Shown piece by piece: positions 37,255 to 48,658 of a stretch of DNA of 64,000 nt. Position numbers and translations under genes: made by a program. The notes beneath the pieces were generated by a model that made no database searches, had not been told where the DNA came from, and worked only from the letters and a program-made list of their open reading frames with translations. This stretch comes from Cryptomeria japonica (lineage: Eukaryota > Streptophyta > Pinopsida > Cupressales > Cupressaceae): contig NC_081411.1 in NCBI RefSeq assembly GCF_030272615.1, positions 836,556,136 to 836,620,135 of the forward strand, written 5' to 3'. Position 1 is the stretch's first letter, and every line of letters begins with the position of its first letter.

Positions 37255-39353
37255 AATGTCTCAACCAACACTGCCTCTGTTAGCAGGTGGATCCTACCCA
37301 CTAGATCCTACCCCAGGATGTAAAGGTGGACCCATAACACCACCACTATTGGTCCTCCATGTAGAAGTCCTACTAGAACTAGAATGACCTCTAATCACAT
37401 AGTGTCATAGTAAAGCTATCGATAATAAAAATACTCCTGTGCAACATAATAAAGTGTCAGAATGGCTTATGCATCAGTACTTGGAGCAAAGTCATGATCA
37501 TATGTTGCCTGAATCATCTATGACTGTCTCATGGCCTCATCTCTCTCCCTCTAGAGATGATCCCTCTCGGTCTCTAGTGCATCGTAGTCTCTATGGTATT
37601 CCTCTCATTCTACATCTCATCTAGCAACCTCTTCCTCTAGACTCCAAATCTGCACTCTAAGAATCTGTGGATCATCATCATCCCTGTCACCCACCTGCAG
37701 CAAGCATGTCCTCTAGCTCTGGCAGATCATTTTCATCATTTCCATCTTCACTGCTCGATGACTCTGAAGAATCATCGTCATCTCTGCTGCTCATAGACTC
37801 ATTGTCTCCCCCAATGTCTATGTCCTCATCTCTCCCCACATCTCCCCCCTCATCTCCTCCTCCAAACTCAGTTCATCCAGTCTACTCTCCTCTTCCGACT
37901 CTCTCCCCCATGTCAATCCTTAGTTGTTGTCTAGGATGTTGTATCTACTACACTGTAATCAGAATAGTATGATCAGTCAATGGAATAGGCCTATGTCTGG
38001 TCCCCGTGCATCATACTCTGGAGTAGACCCTGGATCTACTAGACCTGCACTCCAGCCCCAAGGTAATGGTTGAAGAGCATCAAACTTAGCAACAACAACA
38101 TCTAGGAAGAGACATCTAAATGATCCTCTGAGTCTCAACTGTCCTGCCAATAAGATATCTCTGTTGTCTACATAAAGGCAAGTGTTGTGCATCATCCGCC
38201 TAACCGAGGCAATCTAAATTTGGTCTCCAAATGAAATGCTGCAAAATATCAAGCTAATGTCGCTAGTATAACGTGTTACCCGAACCCATGTGTCTAATAC
38301 CATCTATGTACCTATAAGCATAAGGCTCACCAAGCTACAAGTCAACATGAATAATAGGTCTAGCGATAGATATGTACTCCCACTCCCAAGTCAAGAGCAA
38401 TGTCACACCACAACTGATAGATCGGTATCCAAGGTATACAATGTCATGCATATGATAATAAAGTATGGCTAAAAGGAATGGACCCCAAGCATACACTCAC
38501 CGATGAAAAATCATATCATGGAGCACTCTACCCCATCCAACTGGAAGTCCATGACCTCGTATACCAGGAATCAACAAACCACATACGATACTGCATAAAA
38601 TGATGGTCAGATCATCATAGTCCAAGCAATCCCAAGGGATATCATAAGGTCCACTGATCTATAAGTCATGCACCTCACACTCAAAAAGGGCACCCAATCC
38701 TGCATCGCCATCATCATGATCGTAGACAACTCTCTCACCATGAATAGGAATATGTAGTATATGCCATACATTCTCTAAGGTAATGGATGCCTCACTAGTA
38801 GGAAGATGAAAAGAACATGTCTCGAAATGCCATCGCTCTATCAGTGCTGTAATAAAGGCCCCATTGGTCATAACCTCTAGCAAATGTAAAACATAATATA
38901 ATCCAAGATGTCGAATATGTGCGACCTCCTCTTCAAGTAAAACGACACGAAGATCAAGTCTGTTGGGTCTTGTTTGTCAGTAGTATAATACTCCAATATT
39001 CTCTTGCACAGAGAAAATATTGAAAATATCAGATATCGGATAATGAGAACACAAAAAATTATCAAACGCACGTCAAATAAATTCAATATGCAACAAATGC
39101 ATAATGTTTTACACTTATGCGGTACATTTGAGTTAATGCGTAACAGTTTACACGCTTGCGTAATAGTTAAAGCAAATGCATAAAAATTGATAGGCAAATG
39201 CGTGAAGGATGACAATTAGGTCTCTGGAATTTTTTTGGAAAAATAGCAAAAATAGGCAAAAATATAGAAAAATACCATGCCGATAGTCCATGGAGGTCTC
39301 TGATAAGAACGTACTCGGTCAGAGAAGTGCAATCGAGCTCTATAGTCAGCCAT
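37255..39353 (-). pseudogene. Plant mobile domain (PMD) gene relic, antisense in H
   Basis: The start, MADYRARLHFSDRVRSYQRP, is at 39353 and ends at a GT donor near 39275. The next segment (about 38959-38661) reads EEVAHIRHLGLYYVLHLLEV then FITALIERWHFETCSFHLPT and SITLENVWHILHIPIHGE, the typical PMD order. One stop follows HDL at 38659. Another readable part, then GVTLLLTWEWEYISIARP after a possible intron (GTGAGT donor and TTTTTAG acceptor, about 38503-38468), leads to 37977-38195. An acidic Ser/Asp/Glu tail lies near 37680-37880, and a Gly/Pro-rich end near 37260-37390. PMD proteins such as MAIN/MAIL1 are nuclear, and PMDs also occur in transposons. Exon ends are approximate. Confidence 0.75.
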
Positions 39354-39714
39354 GATGATCAAATACTCAAAAGAAAACACAAAACTCGCAAAGAAAACCA
39401 AGAACTCGCCGCAATGCAAATGAGCAAATGAAAACCTAAAACCTCTATTTATAACTCAAATTAGGGTTTTTTGACACCTCGACGCCTGTGGTCCCTGTCA
39501 GCTTCTAATAACTTGTAGGCTACTCAAATGATCTTGAAATTGCATGAAACTTCACAGGATTTCTCATTATACTGATATTGAAAATATGGTCTCAATTTTT
39601 GAATTTTTCAACCACCTTTTCTAAGAGGGCATATTTACACTATACAGTGGTACCAAGGCATACTGGGGCAAAATTTTTTGTTTTCTTCAAAACAACATCG
39701 TTTTGACTTTGTCT

Positions 39715-40804
39715 CAAAGAGGGGCAAATGTAGACACCCAAAAATATCTCATTGATCATATACTAATTATTCGTCTAATTGGTTAAATAATTATTTAATT
39801 ATTTAATTAAATTAATTAATCTTATTCTTCTAATTTCATATTCCCTCATCATCTTACTAATTATTCTATTTCTTATTCTTTCATCATTTAATCATTTTAA
39901 CCATTTTCAATTTCTATCTCTAATCAATTAGTCATTAACCCTTTTCTAAATATTAATTAAATTTTTATTATTTAATAAATTATGATTTACTTCCTTTAAT
40001 TTAAATAATCTTTATTATTTAATTAAATTCCATTTCAAAAATAATTAAATAGTTTATTTAAATTATTTAATTAACTAATTAATTCTTCTAATTCTATTTC
40101 CAAATCCCCAAATTCTAATTTTATTTAATTTCACATTTCTTCTAATTTCATTCAATTTCATATTTCTTCCAATTTCACTAATTTTTCAATTTCTTCCACT
40201 TTCAATCACATGTGTATGATTTCACAAATCAAATTGAAAATCAAAGTCAAGTTCTAAATATATTCAAATGCTAAATTGAATTTAAAATAAATTCAATATT
40301 TGAATAAATCTCATGCAAAGATTAAATTAAAAATCTAAGTTAAAATGCAAGCACATGCTAAATTAATTAAATCATTATCTCTCCAATCTCTATTTCTATC
40401 TTTTAGTTATCTTTTTCTAAATAAAGCTCTCAAAAATATTTCAAACAGTTAACTATTTCCTCCTCTATATTTCCTCCAATCATTCTTTCCTTCCTTTAGT
40501 TAGCTTTTTCTCAATCAGTTAACTCATTTAATCTATTCAATCTATTCGGTTTCACCTTTAAATTAGTAGTTCAACTATCAATCTTCATGTGAGCTAACCT
40601 GAGTTCCACCTCTTGATCAATTTGTTCCATCTTTCAATCAATCCTCTCTAATTATTTATAAATTGAGCATTCTATCTCCATTTTCAACAATCATGAACTT
40701 TGAATCTTTGTGTCATTTCTAGGTTGCCAGCACGATATCTGAGAGTCACCATACCACAAAGAGGAGAAGAGCAATGGAATCCATGATGCACAATAGGGAT
40801 TTTT
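39715..40804 (+). repeat. Polypurine tract and 3' LTR (first part) of H
   Basis: AAAGAGGGGCAA precedes the LTR start at 39729. The LTR is very AT-rich with many TTAATTAA/TTTATT words. It is interrupted by Q at 40805 and continues at 47431-47538. Confidence 0.8.
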
Positions 40805-41610
40805 TGTTTGCATTCTACACTCTAATGAGAATAGTTGATGTTGTCATTGATGGTAACCAATTGACAACCAACCGGCAATAGGTTTCTACACATGCACCGA
40901 CACCGACAGGCACTTTCATCGGCATCTAGATTACACCAAAAATGAAGTATACTGGCACTCAGGCTGACATGTGATAAAGTTATATTTATGTGAATTGTTT
41001 TGTAAATATAATTAACTATTTGTAAGATAACTTGGTATATTGTAATGACTCATATAAGTATGTGATTGCATAAGTCATTTTGTATGTATGGCATGTATGT
41101 ATGAGAAATAGTGAATATTATAATCAAGAAGACTATTATATAAGGTGATTTACTGACAGCGAAGGTTTTTGGTTAAGGTATCTATCTGAGCTTAAACCGG
41201 TACTAAACCAAGCATTAGAGATTCTATTTTGAGTAGTACATTGAATTGGATTTAATTATCCATATTGTAGTAAGTGAGACTCTTTTGAGAAGTGAGCTCT
41301 AGGTTGTTGGCCTTCCTGCATGTGCAAGCCCCTATTCTAAGTAGTATGTATTCATTGGCCAATGAATAAATATTGTGGGTCACAAATCCCACTGAGGTTT
41401 TTCCCACACTAGGTTTCCTTGTTAAAATATCTTGTATTATGGTGTGTTTATATGTTGTCTCTATTATTTGTGTTTACTGCATTAATTCTTGTTTACTGGT
41501 ACACTGTTTTGGGTTGCAACGTTATAAATAAGTTTAAATATTCAAATAACTAGTTAGACACTAATTCACCCCCCCTCTCAGTGTCTTTGGGACTATCATT
41601 GAATCTACCA
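40805..41610 (+). repeat. 5' LTR of Q
   Basis: 806 bp. It contains tandem TGTATG words near 41090-41100 and ends after the CACCCCCCCTCTCAGTGTC block. The primer site TGGTATCAAAAC is at 41613-41624 (two A's replace the usual GAG context). Confidence 0.88.
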
Positions 41611-41681
41611 ATTGGTATCAAAACCTGGTCCTCTCTTTGTAAAAGCCTAACAACTTGAGGAAGATTTTCAAACTGGTACTA

Positions 41682-42707
41682 ATGGAGAGTTTGAGAAAAT
41701 AGTTGGAAGGAGGTCTTGAAGATTTTGATGTAAAAAAATCTAAGAATATCAAACTTGAAGATGATCTGAGGACTGCTAAGGAATTCATTAAAGGACTTGA
41801 GGAGAACCTTGTTATAGCACAAAATAAGAGAAAAGAATTGCATGAGAAAATACAAAAACATGATGATGAAAAGGAATCTCTTAGTGATATTGCAGACAAG
41901 TTGAGGTTACAGAACACTAACATGAGAAATAAAATTCAAGACTCAACCATGAGGCTATGTAAGGATCTTGAAGACAGAAAGAAGAATGAAGAAGACTTGA
42001 CTAGGAGACTTAATGATGGAGGTAATGAAAATTTGAGACTCTGTCATGAAATTGATATGCTAAAGACAAATTTGATTCACATACAACATGATAAAGATGA
42101 GATTGTGAAACAAGTTGGAATGCTTGAAAATGAGTTGATCACTACAAATGAATACAAAGACAAATTCAAGAAAAGTTCAGAAAGATTTGATGACATGCTG
42201 AAAAGACAAAAACCTGATGGAGATACAATTGGACTTGGATTTGAACATGGAGAAAGTTCTGGGACTACAAACAATCAAGATCATAGTAAACCAGTAAGAC
42301 AACCTAATGCTTATAAATTCAATGGGAAATGTTTCAATTGCAATAAATTTGGTCATAGAGAAAATCAATGCAGATTTAGAAATAATCAGAATACAAACTT
42401 ACCCACCAGTCAATGTTCCAAATGCAATATAGTTGGTCACAATTCAGAAAATTGCAGAATGAATGTGAAATGCTATGTTTGTGGTAGATTTGGGCATTTA
42501 TCTAATCAATGTAGAACACAAACTAGTCAAGGATATGGAAAATCTATTCAGAGGAATAATGTAACTTGTTATGCATGTAACAAGATTGGGCATATTGCAA
42601 AATTTTGTAGAAGCAAGATTATACCAACGAACAATAAAGGATCTAGTGTGAAGGGAAAAGAAAAGGTAAATGAAATAAAGCAAGAATTTTTCAAAACAAT
42701 GGATTAA
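41682..42707 (+). pseudogene. Q ORF1: coiled-coil protein with four CCHC knuckles
   Basis: The ATG at 41682 reads MESLRK and then a TAG at 41700-41702, after which the frame is open to 42707. M has a sense codon at that place (MENLMKQ). All four knuckles are intact here: CFNCNKFGHRENQC, CSKCNIVGHNSENC, CYVCGRFGHLSNQC, CYACNKIGHIAKFC. This is the best-preserved knuckle set of the three copies and shows the ancestral design. The N-terminal ~180 residues are heptad-rich. Confidence 0.88.
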
Positions 42708-42893
42708 GAAGGGAGATCAAAAAGTTGATGCATTTATCTCTGCATCAGTAGAACAAAGTATCCCTCCACTGGTAGGAGATTCTTCATATAAATAAGGAAT
42801 AATCCTTGGGGGATATTGCAGCAAATTGAAAATCATGCATTTTTACCCTCGGTTGATGGGAAGAAGACACATTTCATCTCTACCAATAGATAT

Positions 42894-42958
42894 GTTAAGT
42901 TTTCACTTAACCAGCAAGCATTTAATGTGGTTTTTGAAGAACTTTTTGGCTATATAAA
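42894..42958 (+). promoter_or_regulatory. Candidate internal promoter for Q ORF2
   Basis: GTTAAGT-TTTC-ACTTAAC is at 42894-42911; TATATAAA is at 42951-42958, 136-144 bp before the ORF2 ATG (43095). The arms are identical to P and M despite the divergence of Q elsewhere. Confidence 0.62.
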
Positions 42959-43094
42959 ACCACAAAACCCTCATTTCGACTCGCTAAGAATTCAAGCATT
43001 TAGAGAGCATGAAATTGAGAAAGGGAATTCTAAGGCAAAGCAGATAAGTGATTTTCAAGCATTCAAATTTTGAGTAAGAGGTATTTATCTTGAA

Positions 43095-46000
43095 ATGGCA
43101 TCTTCATCTTCTGCACTTGATTTTATTGCAAACCCTACTATTGTTGAAAACATCAAATGCCCTAGACCCGTGTTTAAGATTATTCTTGAGATTGAAAAGT
43201 AGGATGATTGTGTCGGAGCTTTTTCAAAAATTATGAAGGGTGTCACATTTGCTAAAGACCCTAGAATCTACATCCATTGCAACATAGAAGACCTAGGGAC
43301 TGAGGGTTTAAAGAAAATGTTTAATGAGGTTATTACTGATTAACAAGATGTGATTAAACTTGAACATAAGATTGTGGAAGACTTAGGTTTTGTATAAATA
43401 TTGAACATTCCCGAATTTTGAAAAGAAGTCGTACAACTTGTATTGAGTAGAGTCCATGGAGAGTTCATGTGGTTAGAGTTTGTTTGCAAGATAACCAAGG
43501 AAGAAATTAAGGAAGTTACTGGTTTACCCTCAACTGGTAGTAGACCTGATAAAACCAAGAAAAATACCTAACAAGAGTGTGACAAGCTTAATAGGAGCCA
43601 CATCTGATAGCAGATCACTTAGAGACAATGATGTTAAGGATATAAATGTGAGATGTGTAAGTATGATACTTGGATATAAAGAAACACATGCAAATAGACT
43701 AAATTCAGTTTCTAGCCTTTGTATTCACAGTACATATGAGATGGTGAGCAATAATGCTAACATTGATGTTTGTGAATGGCTTAAAGATGAGTTGATTGAG
43801 AATTTGAAGAAGATTAAGGGAGATAAGAAAGGTACTTTCTATTTTGGGAACCTAATAGTATGCTTAATGCTATACTTTACTAAAGAGATACCTAGAATAG
43901 GTCACAAAGATTTTGGTTATGACATCCCAGTAGGTAAATAGATGCAGGAAGCTTTCACCGGTATGGGCACTGACTATGATAGGAACATTGTAGATTACTT
44001 TAAATATTTTCAAACTAAGATGAGAGATAGAGAAAGGTTACCGCAGAGCATAATTGATAAGTATGACAAACAAATCTATTTTGTTATTAAAAAAGATGAT
44101 ACTTGGATGGAAGAAATAAGCCCTAGAACTATTTGGGTTACTTAGATAGGTTATGAGGTAGACCTACTTGTTCTGGAAACATATGCAAAAGCCCTACTTG
44201 ATGCACCTAAGGACCCATCTGAAGAAATATTTGGTAATGCTGAAACTATTGCAAGTAATGTATCTATGTAGAAAGAAAGGAAGAAAAGAGACAAGTTTAT
44301 CAGAGATGCCTCTAAGAAGGGCAGTGAAACTAAGCAAAATGTCATGAATATCAGTGGTATATCAGCTAGTGAGCTTAAAGGACTGCAAATAGAAGCACAT
44401 GTTTCACCGGTTGTGACATCTTTGTATACTGACAGTGGCAAGGTTGTTGAGTTTAAGAGAGTGGAAAGGAAAAGGAAAACCCCACTGGTACCTTCTCCTT
44501 CTCCTAAGAAAACCAAAACATAAAGAAAGAAACAACAGGCAGTTAGGGAAGCGTAGAAGAAGCTTACACCAAAGAAGAAATAGACACCAACTACCCCTAC
44601 ACTGGATGATCTACAAAATGAAATAACACAAGAAGGTAATCTACTAAATGTAAATAAATGGTATCATTATTTTAAAGATTCTGACAAAGATACTATTGAA
44701 GAAAGCATTATTCTATATTTTGATATTTACAAGAAATTTTTGATAGAAGTAATTGATGATTTACCCAATGATTTATACATGAGATTGGAAGCAAAAAGGC
44801 TATCAGTAAAAAAACTTGACAAGAAATTGAAAGTTGAAGCACTTTTGGCTTTACATCTGGTAAACTCTAAGGAAAAGATAAATGAGATTATATCTGAAGC
44901 TAACTGGTTAGTATTTGTTAGTGGACACCGAAAAGTAAGCTTGATGGCTGGGAGAGTTAAGGAAATTGCAGATGAGATTGCTGACAACTGGGATATATTC
45001 TTTGTTGAGAAGGAAAAGCAAGAGGAAAGAAACAGACCAAAAATGGACAAGACATTTAAGGTATATTAGAAAGATAAGGGAAAAGGTAAAGTTGGTGGTG
45101 TTCCTACTATAAATATTACAGATAATCTTCCACCGCCACCTTAGGATACCCCTCTGGTACACACAGCTAATCCACCGAATATGGCTACTGAAGGTATAAC
45201 TCATGATGCTACGAACCTGGAGTCTGAAATACTTTTCACAATGAATGTGGATACACAAGATATAAAAATTATTGTAGATAAGGAGTAGGCAGCTAATAGT
45301 GAAAATATAAAGATCTCTGAGAAACCGGCACATGCTGTAGACTCTTAGAAGACTGAGATACTAGTACAAACTGAGAAACCTACAGAGGATAAGACAACTA
45401 ACATAGAGCAACATGAATCAGGGAAACCAATAGTTGAAGAGGTACTTGTACTATCTGAGAAACCCTCAAAGGTAGAGGTACGTACACAAATAGATCCACC
45501 AAAAGAAAATGTAAGTAAAGAGCAACAACTTTTTGGGAATAAGGAACAAATAATAAAGGTAGCTAGAGAATCTAGCACATCAGCAGGAGAATTCAGACCG
45601 ACTAACATCACGGAGGTTCTATTGGATTATATCAAGAGGATAACATATTGCAATGCCTTATCATTTAAGGCACTTGATAACACATTACCTATCACGGAGG
45701 TTAAAGATGATTTCACCTACCTGTAAGATAGATCACATTAATGATTCTTTAGGTAAATTGGACACATTGTCCAAATTTATTGCTGAAAATGTTCTAACTC
45801 TGGAAAAGGTGAATGAGGATACCATTAAGGAGAGAGTTGACAAAGAGAAAAATACATTCTTTGAGAACACTATAAAGAATTATACCAATCACTTGGACAT
45901 ACTTTTACTGGTACTTAATTCTACAATTTTGGAGTATAAAGAGCTATATAGAGAACCATGTAAACCTCACTGTTTGACAGAGGATATAGATGAGGAAATC

Positions 46001-46387
46001 AAGAAGACATAGAAAGAAATTGATGATATTGAAGATAATTTGATAGGTTATTTAGGACTTATCTTAGTTTTTGAGTAGGAAATGACATTTTTCGAAGAGA
46101 AGTTAGAGAAACTTGAGAAAGAGAAAGCAAGGATAAGGTCAAAATCCCGAGAACTCAAAAGTAAACTTGGTCCAAAATTGGACTGTCTCATTACTCAATG
46201 GGTTTAGATATCAAAGGTAAAAGTTCAAGGAGAATGATCACCAGAGTAGAAAATGCACTATCTAAATAGCATGATCCAGTAGACTGAGATCATTCTCTCT
46301 GACAACAACAAATTCATGAAGAGCCTAACTCTAGTTTTGGCAGACATTTTTCAGATTGTAACGATCTAGTTACTGGCGATGAGGTAG
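43095..46387 (+). pseudogene. Q ORF2: unknown family-specific protein
   Basis: It starts MASSSSALDFIANPTIVENI and ends at 46387, the same length class as M ORF2 (~1,100 codons). Conserved blocks match P/M: VHGEFMWLEF, ITKEEIKEVTGLPSTG, ILGYKETHANRLNSVSSLC, FYFGNLIVCLMLYFTKE, a basic KKLTPKKK stretch near 44560, LEAKRLSVKKLDKKLK, and a C-terminal coiled coil. About 15 stops and frame changes near 43570 and 45700 break it. A TAG at 43939 and another near 44143 stand where P or M has CAG. No enzyme motif is seen. Confidence 0.78.
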
Positions 46388-46590
46388 CATTTTTGTACTC
46401 TTTGATTCTTTTTGACATCCTTTGTCATTGATGTCAAACGAGGAGTAGAAGTATGGAGAAAAATAAGGAGTAGTATGGAGAAAATAAACGCACAGAGGAG
46501 ATCATTTGCTCAGGGGGAGCACACTTCTTTTTGGATTTCATTTTTGGATAGCAATTTTGGATTTTTCTCATGAGTGTTGCCATCAATTCC

Positions 46591-47430
46591 AAAGGAGGAG
46601 ATTGTTGGCATTCTACACTCTAATAAGAATATTTGATGTTGTTATTGATGGCAACCAACCAGCAATAGGTTTCTACACATGCACCGGTATCACATAAATC
46701 ATACATCGGCAGGCATCAACATTGAAAGGCACTTTCACCAGCATCCAAATTACATCGAAAATGAAGTATACTAGCACTCAGGCCGACATGGGATAGATTT
46801 TTGTTTATGTGAATTGTTTTGTAAATGTAATTAACTATTTGTAAGCCAACTTGGTATATTGTAATGACTCATATAAGTATGAGATCTCATAAGTCATTTT
46901 GTATGTATGACATGTATGTATGAGAAATAGCGAATATTGTAATCAAGAAGATTATTGTATAAGGTGATTTAGTAACAACGAAGGTTTTTGGTTAAGGTAT
47001 CTATCTAAGATTAAACCAGTATTGAACCAAGCATTAGAGATACTATTTTGAGAAGTATATTGTATTGGATTTAATTATCCATATTGTAGTCAATAAGACT
47101 CTTTTGAGAAGTGAGCTCTAGGTTGTTGGCCTTCCTACATATGCAAGCCCCTATTGTAAGTAGTATTTATTCATTGGCCAGTGAGTAAATATTGTGGCTC
47201 TCAAATCCCACTGAGGTTTTTCCCACACTGGGTTTCCTCATTAAAATATCTTGTGTTATGGTGTGTTTCTATGTTGTCTCTATTATTTGTGTTTACTGCA
47301 TTAATTCTTGTTTACTAGTACATTGTTTTGGGTTGCAAAGTTATAAATATGTTTAAATATTCAATTAACTAGTTAGACACTGATTCACCCCCCCCTCTCA
47401 CTATCTTTGGGACTGTCATTGAATCTAACA
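46591..47430 (+). repeat. Polypurine tract and 3' LTR of Q
   Basis: AAAGGAGGAGAT (46591-46602) abuts the 828-bp LTR at 46603-47430. An upstream degenerate tract lies near 46435 and a CTCAGGGGGAGCA word near 46508, as in P and M. Confidence 0.88.
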
Positions 47431-47538
47431 GTTTTACATTGTTTAATTTTAGTCTATTTTGCATCCATTTCATTGGTTTGTATTCAAATTTCTTAGATAG
47501 TTAAGGGATTCATGATTTTCCTTATTTCCTATTTAGCA

Positions 47539-47781
47539 ATGATAAATTTGAGCATAGCACAGTTAGATATAATTAAAGTAGTTGAGATATTTGTTAAATG
47601 GTTTCAGATCTAAGATAAGTTTTTTTTTGAGTTTAAAGTTTCAATTGGTCTTAATACTAATTCACCCCCCCTCTCAGTATTAACCAGATCCTCAAAGGAT
47701 TAGCACATTGTGTGAGTTTTTGGTGGTTTCTATCAACCAGTTATGATTTGCATGCTATTTGGTATTTCTAGTGGTGTAGCA
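47539..47781. other. Spacer with an LTR-end-like block
   Basis: It holds ATTCACCCCCCCTCTCAGTATT near 47656, the 3'-end signature of the copia-type LTRs here, but no primer site follows. Probably a fragment of another LTR; its limits are not clear. Confidence 0.4.
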
Positions 47782-48532
47782 TGTTGTGGTTGACCTTGGC
47801 ATGATTTCCAGTGGATTTGTGCATTTGGGAATTTTAATTAGGACCATGTTATTCTATGTAAACCATTATATTGGTCCAGTGGTTGATCTTTGTATCTTGT
47901 GATGTAATTCTATAATTAAGGGTTGAGGGTTTAGCCGACCTTATTATCAAGGTCGATGAAATATATATAGGTGATATAGTCATGTATTTTGGGTTTCATT
48001 GTTGTGTCTACATTATCAGAGAGAGGTTTGTGTATGAACAAGTGATTTATCCTTTAGTGTTGAGCTTGTGGTGAGATTGGTGTTGCGGGCTAGACATTTG
48101 TGCTTAATCAAAACCGTAATCAAGCATTTGGAGATTCTATTCTTTTAGTTAATTTCTTCCAGATTATACTCTGAATCTTATTGTAAGTCAGCGAGACTTC
48201 CCTAAGGGTTGTAGCCTTCCGGGAAAATATCTTTTGAGCAGTGAGCCCTAGGCAGTGTTTGATTGCATGTGCATTCCCCATTGTAATATTTTCACATACT
48301 ACTATAGAGTATCATCTTCCTGTGGGTAGGTTCCCACTAGGGTTTTTCCCCTAACCGGGTTTTCCATGTCAAAATCCTGGTGTTGTGTGTTGTGTTGTTA
48401 ATTTGTTTATCTATCTTATTGTTGTAGTTTATCAAATATATGTTTTGTGGTTAAATGTTTTGTTCTAGTGAAGAGTGATTCACCCCCTCTTAGTCTTCCC
48501 TCTCGGTTGCTGCTAACAATTGGTATTAGAGC
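47782..48532 (+). repeat. 5' LTR and primer site of T
   Basis: The end is firm: CACCCCCTCTTAGTC, then GCTGCTAACA at 48518, then TGGTATTAGAGC (48521-48532), a tRNA-iMet site with one change. The start at 47782 (TGTTGTGG) is a guess, because no partner LTR survives. A TATATATA box near 47960 fits an LTR promoter. Confidence 0.6.
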
Positions 48533-48573
48533 TAGATCCTCTAGTAAAAGCTTAATTGCTTGAGGATATCTAG

Positions 48574-48658
48574 GATGGTAGCTCAAAGTGTAATCTTTAA
48601 GAAGGAGAATCTGAGATTTGATGGAAGTAGCTATGCTATATGGAAGGACCAGATGGAA
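48574..48658 (+). pseudogene. T Gag, left piece
   Basis: ATG at 48574, MVAQSVIFKKENLRFDGSSY. V interrupts it. 48577-48658 is repeated exactly at 55134-55215. Confidence 0.75.
48577..48658 (+). repeat. 82-bp direct repeat flanking V (left copy)
   Basis: Identical, base for base by my reading, to 55134-55215. Both begin GGTAGCTCAAAGTG and end CCAGATGGAA. Confidence 0.93.

Larger units (their letters stand above)
40805..47430 (+). mobile_element. Element Q: third, diverged copy of the P family
   Basis: LTRs are 40805-41610 (806 bp) and 46603-47430 (828 bp), TGTT(T/G)GCATTCTACACTC to GAATCTA(C/A)CA. The total is 6,626 bp. Flanks are ttttt on the left and gtttt on the right, so the target duplication has one mismatch. 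Q has the same plan as P and M: tRNA-iMet primer site, ORF1, palindrome-TATA, ORF2, polypurine tract. Its proteins are clearly diverged from P/M, so it is a separate subfamily. It has no pol domains. It is inserted in the 3' LTR of H. Confidence 0.92.
35640..47538 (+). mobile_element. Element H: 3' part of a second Tat-like gypsy element, with captured PMD gene
   Basis: 35645-36550 resembles G's post-pol region (A-rich repeats, then a GATCAAACTGTCTTATCAAT-like stretch). 39600-39728 resembles G's last ~120 bp before the LTR, including the CTCAAAGAGGGGCAAA tract. In between is about 3 kb that G lacks, containing a minus-strand PMD gene relic. The 3' LTR starts at 39729 (TGTAGACACCC), is split by Q at 40805-47430 and appears to end near 47538 (TTTAGCA), by comparison with the end of G's LTR. 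Gag and pol are not recognised in the window. Confidence 0.75.

Noticed and set aside
37667-37972. Ser/Pro-rich plus-strand frame
   Set aside because: Antisense of the acidic tail of the PMD gene relic.
41085-41105. TGTATG microsatellite in the Q LTR as an independent feature
   Set aside because: Also present in Q's other LTR at about 46905; simply part of the LTR.
40800-47435. Perfect target duplication for Q
   Set aside because: Flanks are ttttt and gtttt: one mismatch, and the left side is a homopolymer, so it is only suggestive.
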